NCBI GenBank assembly: GCA_020637985.1
Contig: JACKJK010000011.1
Location: 1-64,000 of the forward strand
Source of the DNA: Rhodobiaceae bacterium
GTDB lineage: Bacteria > Pseudomonadota > Alphaproteobacteria > Rhizobiales > Tepidamorphaceae
DNA: 64,000 bases
Reading direction: 5' to 3'
Part shown: positions 34,748-43,047 of the stretch, in pieces
Numbering within the stretch: position 1 is the first letter of the stretch
Layout: each line of letters starts with the position of its first letter
Notes under the pieces: generated by a model
The model's database searches: none
Told to the model about the DNA's origin: nothing
The model's input: the letters and a program-made list of their open reading frames with translations, nothing else
Position numbers and translations under genes: made by a program

Positions 34748-35689
34748 TCATTGCCGTTGCCCCCTGCGCGCCACCGCGATGCCGGTGAAGATCAGCGCCA
34801 GCGCGACCCACGCGTTGACGCCGGGCCTTTCGCCCAGCACCAGCGCCCCGAGAACCACCCCGAACAGGGGAACGAGAAAATTCAGCTGGCTGAAGAAGGT
34901 CGCGCCCGCCCGTCCGATCAGCTGGAACATCAGCACCGTCGCCAGCGCCGTCTGCACGATGCCCATCACCACCACCGCGCCGACCGAAAGCCAGCTTGCA
35001 TCGCGGAAGACCGATAGCGGCTGCAGCCCGAAATCGCTCGCCGAGGCGACCGGGAACATCATCGCTACCGAGGCCGACAGCACGCTGGCGACCGTCGCGT
35101 AGCGGGGCAACCCGGTGATGCGCTTGGTGACGATGGCGTTGGTCGCGTAGCACAGCCCGCCACCGGCGACGGCCAGTTGCCCGACGGTTGCATCGCCCAT
35201 CAGCAGCAGTTTCTCCGGGCCGATCAGTACGATGATGCCGACAAACCCGAACAGCACGCCGGCGAGCTTGGCCCTGTTGAACTTCTCGTCGTCGGTGAAC
35301 AGGTGAGCCAGCACCAGCGTATAGAGCGGCATCGCCCCCATGGTGATGGCCGCAAGCCCTGAATCGATGTGGCGCTGTCCCCAGGCGATCAGCGTGAACG
35401 GCATCGCGTTGCCGAACAGCCCGGCCAGGACCATCAGCCCGGCGATACGCCAGCCCAGCGGCAGGCGATGGCCGACGGCGAGTGCGATCGGGATCATGAT
35501 CGTCGCTCCGAGCAGCGCGCGCAGGAACGAGATCGACGCCGGCGCGATACCCGCCACCGCGACCTTCATGAACATGAAGGACGAACCCCAGATCAGCGAC
35601 AGCGCCAGCAGCAGCGCGTAGTCGACGAGGCCGGGGCCCTGGCCGGCCTTCGCCGCTTCGCCTTGCACGGGTTGTCCCGGTCTGGCCAT
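34748..35689 (-). CDS. DMT superfamily (EamA) transporter
   Basis: A 313-aa inner-membrane protein with ten hydrophobic segments in two EamA repeats (LIWGSSFMFMKVAVAG opens the first, LAVAGGGLCYATNAIVTKR the second). Such proteins export amino acids or metabolites. It starts 21 bp after ilvI, within the branched-chain operon, so overflow export of a pathway product or intermediate is plausible but unproven. There is a GTG/ATG-rich N-terminal extension of about 20 polar residues. Confidence 0.88.
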   Translation of the reverse strand: MARPGQPVQGEAAKAGQGPGLVDYALLLALSLIWGSSFMFMKVAVAGIAPASISFLRALLGATIMIPIALAVGHRLPLGWRIAGLMVLAGLFGNAMPFTLIAWGQRHIDSGLAAITMGAMPLYTLVLAHLFTDDEKFNRAKLAGVLFGFVGIIVLIGPEKLLLMGDATVGQLAVAGGGLCYATNAIVTKRITGLPRYATVASVLSASVAMMFPVASASDFGLQPLSVFRDASWLSVGAVVVMGIVQTALATVLMFQLIGRAGATFFSQLNFLVPLFGVVLGALVLGERPGVNAWVALALIFTGIAVARRGQRQ

Positions 35690-35710
35690 TGCGCGCGACC
35701 GACCCCGCGA

Positions 35711-37477
35711 TCACACGAGTGCCTTGCCCTTGCCCTGGATTGCCTTCCCGATATCTTCGTCGGCCACGTCCTCGCCGAGCAGCATCTCGTTGTGCGCCTT
35801 GCCCGACGGGATCATCGGGAAGCAATTGGTCAGCGCCGCGACGCGGCAGTCGAACACCACCGGCCGGTCGGTCTCCAGCATCTGCGTGATCTTGTCGTCG
35901 AGTTCGTCCGGGTGCTCGGCGCGGATGCCGACCGCGCCGAAGGCTTCCGCCAGGTTCACGAAGTCGGGCAGCGATTCCATGTAGCTTTCCGACAGCCGGT
36001 TGCCGTGCAGCAACTGCTGCCACTGGCGCACCATGCCCATGTACTGGTTGTTGAGGATGAAGATCTTCACCGGCAGCCGGTACTGCACCGCCGTCGACAG
36101 CTCCTGGATGTTCATCAGGATCGAAGCATCGCCGGCGATGTCGATGACCAGCGCTTGCGGATGCGCCAGTTGCGCGCCGATGGCCGCCGGCATGCCGTAG
36201 CCCATGGTGCCGAGCCCGCCCGAGGTCATCCAGTGGTTGGGGTCCTCGAAGCGGAAGTATTGCGCCGCCCACATCTGGTGCTGGCCGACCTCGGTGGCGA
36301 CATAGACGTCCTTGCCCTTGGTCATCTCGTACAGCCGCTCGATGGCGTGCTGCGGCATGATGACGTCCTTGCTGCGCCGGTAGCTCAGCGACTTCTTCCC
36401 CCGCCAGCCGTCGATCTCGCCCCACCAGGCCTTCATCGCCGCCTTGTCGGGCGTCTTCTTGCTCGCCCGATAGAGCCGGATCATGTCTTCCAGCACGTTG
36501 GCGCAGTCGCCCAGGATCGGCACGTCGACCTTGACGTTCTTGTTCAGCGACGAGGGATCGATGTCGACGTGGATCTTGCGCGAGCCCGGCGAGAAGGCGT
36601 CCAGCCGCCCGGTGATGCGGTCGTCGAAACGCGCCCCGATGTTGATCATCAGGTCGCAGTCGTGCATCGCCAGGTTGGCTTCATACGTGCCGTGCATGCC
36701 GAGCATGCCGAGCCACTGCGGGTCGGCGGCCGGATAGCAGCCGAGCCCCATCAGCGTCGAGGTGATCGGGAAGCCGGTCAGCTTGACCAGTTCGCGCAGC
36801 AGCTTGCTGGCTTCCGGTCCGGAGTTGATGACGCCGCCGCCGGTGTAGAAGACCGGCTTCTTCGCCGCCAGCATCATGTCGACGGCGCGGCGGATCTGGT
36901 CAAGGTCGCCCTTCACCCGGGGATGGTAGGTGCGGTGGGCGATGTTCTGCGGCCCGACGTAGTCGCCCTTGGCGAACTGGATGTCCTTGGGGATGTCGAC
37001 GACGACCGGCCCGGGGCGCCCGGTGGTCGCCACCTGGAAGGCCTCGTGCAGAACGCGCGGCAGGTCCTCGATCGTCTTCACCAGGTAGTTGTGCTTGGTG
37101 CACGAACGGGTGATGCCGACAGTGTCACACTCCTGGAAGGCGTCCGAGCCGATCAGGTGCGTCGGCACCTGCCCGGTGATGCAGACGATGGGAATGGAGT
37201 CCATCAGCGCGTCGGTGAGGCCCGTCACCGCATTGGTCGCGCCGGGGCCGGAAGTCACCAGCACGACGCCGGCCTGCCCCGTCGAACGCGCATAGCCTTC
37301 CGCGGCATGCGTCGCGCCCTGTTCGTGGCGCACCAGGATGTGCTGAACGTCATCCTGCATGAAAAGCTCGTCGTAGATCGGCAGCACTGCCCCGCCGGGA
37401 TATCCGAAGACGTGCTTGACCCCCTGGTCCACGAGCGCCTTGATCACCATTTCAGCGCCCGTCATCTGCTCGGCCAT
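35711..37477 (-). CDS. ilvI: Acetolactate synthase large (catalytic) subunit
   Basis: A 588-aa thiamine-diphosphate enzyme condensing pyruvate with pyruvate or 2-oxobutyrate. GVKHVFGYPGGAVLPIYDEL and the catalytic Glu in HEQGATHAAEGYARSTG lie in the N-terminal domain. FAD/dimer regions follow, and DIAGDASILMNIQELSTAV plus LNNQYMGMVRQWQ form the ThDP motif. It is preceded by a leader peptide and a terminator and followed by the EamA, GST, ilvH and aminotransferase genes. The symbol ilvB would be equally used. Confidence 0.97.
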   Translation of the reverse strand: MAEQMTGAEMVIKALVDQGVKHVFGYPGGAVLPIYDELFMQDDVQHILVRHEQGATHAAEGYARSTGQAGVVLVTSGPGATNAVTGLTDALMDSIPIVCITGQVPTHLIGSDAFQECDTVGITRSCTKHNYLVKTIEDLPRVLHEAFQVATTGRPGPVVVDIPKDIQFAKGDYVGPQNIAHRTYHPRVKGDLDQIRRAVDMMLAAKKPVFYTGGGVINSGPEASKLLRELVKLTGFPITSTLMGLGCYPAADPQWLGMLGMHGTYEANLAMHDCDLMINIGARFDDRITGRLDAFSPGSRKIHVDIDPSSLNKNVKVDVPILGDCANVLEDMIRLYRASKKTPDKAAMKAWWGEIDGWRGKKSLSYRRSKDVIMPQHAIERLYEMTKGKDVYVATEVGQHQMWAAQYFRFEDPNHWMTSGGLGTMGYGMPAAIGAQLAHPQALVIDIAGDASILMNIQELSTAVQYRLPVKIFILNNQYMGMVRQWQQLLHGNRLSESYMESLPDFVNLAEAFGAVGIRAEHPDELDDKITQMLETDRPVVFDCRVAALTNCFPMIPSGKAHNEMLLGEDVADEDIGKAIQGKGKALV

Positions 37478-37568
37478 CGTTCAACTCCTCATGCGGCCCG
37501 TCCGCCGCTTCTTCGCGCCGGCTTCCCCCGGCGATTCTTCCCATACCCGCACTGTCGGTGCGGCACCA

Positions 37569-37593
37569 ATAAAAAAGGCCCCGGAAGGGGCCT
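37569..37593 (-). terminator. Attenuator terminator of the ilv operon
   Basis: Read on the minus strand AGGCCCC-TTCC-GGGGCCT forms a 7-bp stem followed by TTTTTTATT. It lies 27 bp after the leader stop codon and 91 bp before ilvI, in the position of a transcription attenuator. The 5' arm can instead pair with GGGGC in the end of the leader region (antiterminator). Confidence 0.88.
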
Positions 37594-37620
37594 GGCACGC
37601 GTCACCGGTTCGTTGCGGCT

Positions 37621-37671
37621 TCAGGCCGCCCCGGCAACGCGCCTACCTACAAGAATGACCGCACGGTTCAT
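37621..37671 (-). CDS. ilv leader peptide
   Basis: A 16-codon frame MNRAVILVGRRVAGAA with six regulatory codons among sixteen (Val, Ile, Leu, Val, Val and a nearby Ala-rich end). A CAGGACG purine-rich site precedes the ATG. It is immediately followed by a stem GCGGC/GCCGC and then by the Rho-independent terminator ahead of ilvI. This is the standard leader for ribosome-mediated attenuation by branched-chain amino acids; it is too short for normal gene calling. Confidence 0.85.
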   Translation of the reverse strand: MNRAVILVGRRVAGAA

Positions 37672-37956
37672 GATCGGTTTTCGTCCTGCCAGTCGATCTA
37701 CATGCGAAGTCGATTCACACGAAAAGCAACGCTCCGGAGCTTCGCCGGAACGCTGCGGACGGTAGCCTTCGCTGCTGCGCGGGTCAAGCCGCATGTGCCG
37801 CCCTAGCCCACATGCCGTATTCCGCCATGCGCATGCACACGCGCTGGAGCGCTCACGCGAACGTGTCGTTCGTGCGACCGCTTGTGACGCCACACCACGC
37901 CGGATTTCTGTCATCTGGTATGCATGACAACCGTGCCTCGCCAGGGAGACACCGCC

Positions 37957-38445
37957 ATGGCCGATCCCGATACCGCCCGCAACACCGGCGGCATCCTGCG
38001 CCTGCTGGCGCACCTGCCGCTCGTCGCCGCCATCCTGTTTGGTTCACTGACGCTTGCCGCCGCCGGCATGCTCAACATCGACAAGGCCACCGGCCTCGCC
38101 ATCAAGGGCTACGACCCGGTCGCCTATTTCGCAGATGGCAAGGCGATCGAGGGCGATCCCGCGATCACCGCAGAGCACGACGGCGCGCTCTACCGCTTCG
38201 CCAGCGCCGCGCACCGCGACACGTTCGCCGCCGACCCGGAAAAATACGCCCCGCAGTTCGGCGGCTTCTGCGCCTACGGCATCGCCAAGGGGGTCAAGGC
38301 CGGCGTCGAGCCGGACAAGTTCACCATCGTCGATGGCAGGCTCTACCTGAACTACAATGCATCCGTTCAGGAAACCTGGCGCGGGGACATCCCCGGCTAC
38401 CTGGCAAAGGCTCGCGAAAACTGGCAGCAGCTTAGCGCGGACTGA
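37957..38445 (+). CDS. YHS domain-containing exported or membrane-anchored protein
   Basis: A 162-aa protein with one hydrophobic segment near the N-terminus (LLAHLPLVAAILFGSLTLAAAG) and a periplasmic YHS-type domain: IKGYDPVAYFADGKAIEG, YRFASAAHRDTFAADPEKYAPQFGGFCAYG. The conserved Tyr, His and Cys suggest metal or haem contact. ATG at 37957 follows GGGAGAC; an ATG at 37924 would add eleven residues. It is divergent from the ilv leader and convergent with miaA. The biological role is unknown. Confidence 0.85.
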   Translation: MADPDTARNTGGILRLLAHLPLVAAILFGSLTLAAAGMLNIDKATGLAIKGYDPVAYFADGKAIEGDPAITAEHDGALYRFASAAHRDTFAADPEKYAPQFGGFCAYGIAKGVKAGVEPDKFTIVDGRLYLNYNASVQETWRGDIPGYLAKARENWQQLSAD

Positions 38446-38476
38446 CACCCGCGGGGTGGCGTCGCCAATTTTCCGG

Positions 38477-39421
38477 TCAGCGGCAGAGGCCCGTAAGCCA
38501 GCGATCACGTGCGTTTTCATCGTCCGGATCGAGGCTCTCCCAGTCGGCCATCTGATGGCGGAACCAGGTCTTCTGCCGCTTGGCGTAGTGGCGTGTGTCG
38601 GCTTGCGCGCACGCAATTGCCTCCGCCAGCGACAATTCGCCTTTCAGGTGTGCGGCAAGATGCGGCACCCCGTGCGCCCGCATCGCCGGCAGTGAAGGAT
38701 CGGATGCCTGCGCGACGAGTGCCCTGACTTCGTCCAGCGCTCCCTGCGCCATCATCGCCTCGAACCGCGCGTCGATGCGCCGGTACAGGCTCTCGCGATC
38801 GGGATCGAGAAACACCCGGCGCGTGCGCGCGGCATCGAGCAGCGGAACGCCGGGTTCGCGCTGCCATGCGCTCAGCGGCCGGCCCGTTGCCTCGTGCACG
38901 CCGAGCGCACGCACCAGCCGTTGCGCATCGAGCGCGCGGTGACGCCCGGCCAACTCCGGATCGACCTTGGCAAGGATATCCCGCAGGGTAGCGACCCCGT
39001 CTGCCGCGAGCCGCGCGTCCCATTGCGCGCGCACCGCGTCCGGCACCTGCGGGATCGGCGACAGGCCTTCCAGCAGAGCCTTGAAATACAGCCCCGTGCC
39101 GCCGGCGAATATGGGTACCAATCCCTCTTTCGCGCAAGTCTCGATCGTCGCTGCCGCATCCGCCAAGTAGCGCCCTGCCGAATAGCGCTCGCCCGGCGGC
39201 ACATGGCCATAGAGCAGGTGCGGCGCGCGTTCGAGATCCCCGTCGCCCGGCCGCGCCGTCAGCACGCGGAGTCCGGCATAGACCTGCATGGAGTCGGCGT
39301 TGACGACCGCGCCCCCGAGCGCGTCCGCCACCGCCAGCGCCAGCGCCGACTTGCCGCTCGCCGTCGGTCCGGCTATCAGGACCGCGGCCGGTCGCATCTT
39401 GTTGCCGGTCTTGTCTTCCAT
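38477..39421 (-). CDS. miaA: tRNA dimethylallyltransferase
   Basis: A 314-aa enzyme adding an isopentenyl group to A37 of tRNAs reading UNN codons. The P-loop AGPTASGKSALALA is at residues 17-30; NADSMQVYAGLRVLTARP, HLLYGHVPPGERYSAG and FAGGTGLYFKALLEGL follow, and the C-terminal block RHYAKRQKTWFRHQ is diagnostic. Its start codon is 31 bp from that of the divergent serB, so the promoters overlap. Confidence 0.95.
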   Translation of the reverse strand: MEDKTGNKMRPAAVLIAGPTASGKSALALAVADALGGAVVNADSMQVYAGLRVLTARPGDGDLERAPHLLYGHVPPGERYSAGRYLADAAATIETCAKEGLVPIFAGGTGLYFKALLEGLSPIPQVPDAVRAQWDARLAADGVATLRDILAKVDPELAGRHRALDAQRLVRALGVHEATGRPLSAWQREPGVPLLDAARTRRVFLDPDRESLYRRIDARFEAMMAQGALDEVRALVAQASDPSLPAMRAHGVPHLAAHLKGELSLAEAIACAQADTRHYAKRQKTWFRHQMADWESLDPDDENARDRWLTGLCR

Positions 39422-39452
39422 GCCCGCAGCAACAAGCCCAAACGCCCGGCCG

Positions 39453-40364
39453 ATGCAAGCATCCTCAAGACCCAACGTCGCAACGCTGGTTGTACCGGCC
39501 GGCGAAACCACGGCTCTCGCCGATGCCCGCCGCGCGCTTGCCGCCCTGCTGCCCGGAGCCGGCGACCCGGAGCCATTGGGCGCGCATGCGCTCGACCTTC
39601 CCTTCGCCGATGCCAACCTCGCCAAACTGCGAAGGGCCGCGCTGGACACCATCGGCGACCTGCCTGCCGACCTGTTCGTTCAGCCCGCCGCGACGCGCCG
39701 CAAGCGCCTGCTGATCGCCGACATGGATTCCACCATCATCGGCCAGGAATGCATCGACGAACTCGCCGACGTCGTCGGCATCCGGGCCGAGATTTCCGCC
39801 GTCACAGAGCGCGCCATGCGCGGCGAGATCGCCTTCGAACCGGCACTGCGCGAGCGCGTCGCGCTGCTCAAGGGCGTCAGCCTCGCCAGCGTGCAAAGGC
39901 TGCTCGACGAGGTCATCACGCTCAACCCCGGCGCCCGCGCGCTGGCCACCACCATGGCCGCGAACGGCGCCCACACCGCGCTGGTCTCCGGCGGCTTCAC
40001 GCTGTTCACGTCCGTGGTCGCCGGGGGCGCCGGTTTTGCGGAGAACCGCGCCAACGTGCTGGAGATGACTGGCGACGAACTGGCTGGCGTGGTGCGCGAA
40101 CCGATCCTCGGGCGCGAAGCCAAACAGCAGGCCTTGGAGGAGATGGCGGCGCAGCGGTCGATCCCGCTCGAAGTCACCCTGGCTGTCGGCGACGGCGCCA
40201 ACGATCTGGCCATGATCGAACGCGCCGGCCTCGGCGTCGCCTATCGGGCAAAGCCGGTCGTCGCGGCGGCCGCCGACGCCCATGTCGCCCACGCCGACTT
40301 GACCGCGCTGCTCTATGCGCAGGGTTATCGGGAAACGGACATCCTGCCGGACAGGCCGGCCTGA
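39453..40364 (+). CDS. serB: Phosphoserine phosphatase
   Basis: A 303-aa HAD phosphatase catalysing the final step of serine synthesis. An N-terminal regulatory segment of about 80 residues precedes the catalytic loop LIADMDSTIIGQECIDELAD with D90-x-D92-S-T; SGGFTLFTSVVA and VGDGANDLAMIERAGLGVAY give the other HAD motifs. The ATG at 39453 is the normal start; the longer frame upstream overlaps miaA. Convergent with the protease gene, leaving 4 bp. Confidence 0.95.
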   Translation: MQASSRPNVATLVVPAGETTALADARRALAALLPGAGDPEPLGAHALDLPFADANLAKLRRAALDTIGDLPADLFVQPAATRRKRLLIADMDSTIIGQECIDELADVVGIRAEISAVTERAMRGEIAFEPALRERVALLKGVSLASVQRLLDEVITLNPGARALATTMAANGAHTALVSGGFTLFTSVVAGGAGFAENRANVLEMTGDELAGVVREPILGREAKQQALEEMAAQRSIPLEVTLAVGDGANDLAMIERAGLGVAYRAKPVVAAAADAHVAHADLTALLYAQGYRETDILPDRPA

Positions 40365-40368
40365 TCTC

Positions 40369-41844
40369 CTACTCCTCCAGCGGCAGCACCACGAAGCGGC
40401 CGTCGCCCTTGCCGTTGCCGACGAAGACCAGCGCCGACTTCGAGCCGCGCTCGCGCAGCGCCTTGACCTGCGCCACCACGTCGTCCGGCGTCGTCACCTG
40501 GTCCTGGCCGACGCGCATCAGCACGTCGCCCTCGGTGATCTGGCGCTCGTCGGCGGGGCTGCCTTCCTCGACATCCAGCACCACGACGCCTTCGACCGAG
40601 TCCTCGATGCCGTACTTCTTGCGTGTTTCCTCGTCGAGCGGGGCAAGCTCCAGGCCGAACACGTTGGCGGTTTCGGCGGGCGGCAATTCCTCGCCAGCGC
40701 CATCGCCCTCACCGGCAGCCGCGCCACCATCGCCTTCCTCCAGCCGGCCGACCGCGATCTTCAGCGTGACGCGTTCGCCGTTGCGCAGCACCACGATGTC
40801 GACATCCGAACCGACCAGTGCGTCGGCCACCACCCGCGACAGCGAACGGTAGTCGTCGATCTCCTTGCCGTTGAACTCGACGATGATGTCGCCGGTCGCG
40901 ATGCCGGCGGCTTGCGCGGGGCCGCCCTCGGTGAGCCCGGCGACAAGCGCGCCCATCGCCTTGACCATGCCAAGGCTGTCGGCGATTTCCTCGGTCACTG
41001 CCTGGATGCGCACGCCGATGTAGCCGCGCCGCGTCTCGCCGAACTCGATGAGCTGGTCGATGACCGGCTTGGCGAGCGAGGAGGGAATGGCAAACCCGAT
41101 GCCGATCGAGCCGCCCGACGGCGAGATGATCGCGGTGTTGATGCCGATCACCTCGCCATCCATGTTGAACAGCGGCCCGCCCGAGTTGCCCCGGTTGATG
41201 GCAGCATCCGTCTGGATGAAGCTGTCATAGGGGCCCGCGTTGATATCGCGATTGCGCGCCGAGATGATGCCGGTCGTTACCGTTCCGCCAAGCCCGAACG
41301 GGTTGCCGATCGCCAGCACCCAGTCGCCGGTGCGCATGACTTCCGAATCGCCGAAGGGCACGAAGGCCAGGTCCTTGTCGGCCTTTACCTTGAGCACCGC
41401 GAGATCGGTCTTGGTGTCGCGTCCCACGACTTCCGCAGAGAGCTTAGTACCGTCGCTGAAGTTGACGACGATCTCGTCGGCTTCCGCGATGACGTGGTTG
41501 TTGGTCACCACCAGGCCAGACTTGTCGACGACGAAGCCGGAGCCAAGCGAGGACACCTTGCGCGGCCGCCCGCCATCCTTGTTCTGGTCGAAGAACTCCT
41601 TGAAGAATTCCTCGAACGGCGAGCCCGGCGGCAGGTCCGGCACCGGTACGTTGCGCGAACCCTGCACCGTCTGCGAGGTCGAGATGTTGACCACCGCGTC
41701 GAGAAGCCCCTCGGCGACGTCGGCGACCGATTCCGGGCCGCGCGCCTGCGCCGCGCCGATCGGCATCGCAAGCGGCAGGGCAAGAACCGCCGCCAGCATG
41801 GCTGCCGCGAGGCGGGGGAACGAATACGAAGGCGTCGGGTTCAT
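40369..41844 (-). CDS. Do-family periplasmic serine endoprotease (DegP/MucD type)
   Basis: A 491-aa exported protease. The signal peptide ends near AAQA. The catalytic triad is H117 (VTNNHVIAEA), D147 (TKTDLAVLKVK) and S221 (NRGNSGGPLFN). Two PDZ domains follow, about residues 255-345 and 390-485, linked by an acidic Gly-rich segment GEGDGAGEE. It degrades or chaperones misfolded envelope proteins. It lies downstream of DUF2065 and hflKC, a conserved alphaproteobacterial order of membrane quality-control genes. Confidence 0.95.
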   Translation of the reverse strand: MNPTPSYSFPRLAAAMLAAVLALPLAMPIGAAQARGPESVADVAEGLLDAVVNISTSQTVQGSRNVPVPDLPPGSPFEEFFKEFFDQNKDGGRPRKVSSLGSGFVVDKSGLVVTNNHVIAEADEIVVNFSDGTKLSAEVVGRDTKTDLAVLKVKADKDLAFVPFGDSEVMRTGDWVLAIGNPFGLGGTVTTGIISARNRDINAGPYDSFIQTDAAINRGNSGGPLFNMDGEVIGINTAIISPSGGSIGIGFAIPSSLAKPVIDQLIEFGETRRGYIGVRIQAVTEEIADSLGMVKAMGALVAGLTEGGPAQAAGIATGDIIVEFNGKEIDDYRSLSRVVADALVGSDVDIVVLRNGERVTLKIAVGRLEEGDGGAAAGEGDGAGEELPPAETANVFGLELAPLDEETRKKYGIEDSVEGVVVLDVEEGSPADERQITEGDVLMRVGQDQVTTPDDVVAQVKALRERGSKSALVFVGNGKGDGRFVVLPLEE

Positions 41845-41899
41845 GGCGTCATGGCTCCAGCGGCGGCGGACAATGCGCCCGCGCCTGACAACGATTGCC

Positions 41900-42088
41900 T
41901 CAAGTTCCGCGGACAATCCACACAATGATCACGCCGATGATGGCAGCCGCAAGGCCGCCGGCGCGCAGCGCCGCATCGCTCATGCGTGGCAACTCGGCGG
42001 CAAGCCGCCGCACCAAGCCGGGCGCGAGCGCATAGAGCATGCCCTCGATGCACAGCACCAGTCCGATCGCGACGAGGAAATCAGTCAT
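41900..42088 (-). CDS. DUF2065 family small membrane protein
   Basis: A 62-aa protein with two hydrophobic segments (DFLVAIGLVLCIEGMLYAL and LAAAIIGVIIVWIVRG) and a short polar loop. It matches DUF2065, usually encoded beside hflKC. The function is unknown; its place between hflC and the protease suggests a role in the same envelope-quality system. It is separated from hflC by a terminator. Confidence 0.9.
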   Translation of the reverse strand: MTDFLVAIGLVLCIEGMLYALAPGLVRRLAAELPRMSDAALRAGGLAAAIIGVIIVWIVRGT

Positions 42089-42100
42089 CGGGATGGGCGA

Positions 42101-42132
42101 GAAAAAGGGCCGCCCGCGCTGGCGGACGGCCC
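42101..42132 (-). terminator. Rho-independent terminator after hflC
   Basis: On the minus strand GGGCCGTCCGC and GCGGGCGGCCC form an 11-bp near-perfect stem, followed by TTTTTCTC. It separates hflKC from the DUF2065-protease pair. Confidence 0.82.
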
Positions 42133-42138
42133 GTCATG

Positions 42139-43047
42139 TCATTGTTGCGCCGGGGCGCTCGGCGGCGAGCCGGGCATCCCCTTGCCGGCGGAATTGCCGA
42201 AGTAGCGGAAGAACTCGCTCTTCGGGCTCAGCACCATGCGCGTGTCGCCCGAAGCGATACCCGCCTCGTAGGCCTGCATGGAGCGGTAGAAGCTGAAGAA
42301 CTCCCGATCCTTGCCATAGGCTTCGGCGAAGATGTTGGCGCGCGCCGCATCGCCGTCACCGCGCAATTGCTCGGATTCCCGGTTTGCCTCGGCAATGATC
42401 ACGATTGCCGTGCGGTCGGCGCGCGACCGGATGCGCCGTGCCGCTTCCTCGCCCTCGGCGCGGATCTCGGCTGCCTCGCGCTGGCGCGCAGTCTGCATGC
42501 GCGAATAGATCGCCTGGCTGTTGGCTTCCGGCAGGTCGGCGCGGCGGATGCGCACGTCGACAATATCGATGCCGAATTTCTCCGCCTCCTCGTCCATCTG
42601 CGCGCGGATGCGCTGCATCAGTTCGGGACGATCATCGCGCACCACCGCGGTAAAGCTCGCCTCGCCCAGCACGCGGCGCACCGCCGAATTGAGCAGCGTT
42701 GCAAGACGCGAGTTGGCGATACCGACCGTGCCCACCGACTGGTAGAACTTCAGCGCGTTGTTGATCCGGTAGCGCGCGAAGGCGTCGACCACCAGGCGCT
42801 TCTGGTCCGAAGCGATGACCTCCTGCGCCGGCGAATCCAGATCGAGGATGCGCTTGTCGAAGAAGACGACGTTCTGCACGAACGGGATCTTCCAGTTCAG
42901 CCCTGGCTCCGTGATCTGGCGCTTGGTTTCACCGAACTGCAGAACCAGCGCCTGCTCGGTCTGCTTGACCGTGAAAAGGGCGCTGTAGGCGATGAAGATG
43001 CCTGCCGCGATCAGCAGCAGCAATCCACCGAGAACGGACTTGTTCAT
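42139..43047 (-). CDS. hflC: FtsH protease modulator HflC
   Basis: A 302-aa SPFH/prohibitin-domain protein with one N-terminal membrane anchor (SVLGGLLLLIAAGIFIAYSALF) and a large periplasmic coiled-coil domain. VDVRIRRADLPEANSQAIYSRMQTAR is diagnostic of HflC. With HflK it forms a large complex that restrains FtsH. The start overlaps the hflK stop by 4 bp. The C-terminal tail PGSPPSAPAQQ is low complexity. Confidence 0.95.
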   Translation of the reverse strand: MNKSVLGGLLLLIAAGIFIAYSALFTVKQTEQALVLQFGETKRQITEPGLNWKIPFVQNVVFFDKRILDLDSPAQEVIASDQKRLVVDAFARYRINNALKFYQSVGTVGIANSRLATLLNSAVRRVLGEASFTAVVRDDRPELMQRIRAQMDEEAEKFGIDIVDVRIRRADLPEANSQAIYSRMQTARQREAAEIRAEGEEAARRIRSRADRTAIVIIAEANRESEQLRGDGDAARANIFAEAYGKDREFFSFYRSMQAYEAGIASGDTRMVLSPKSEFFRYFGNSAGKGMPGSPPSAPAQQ

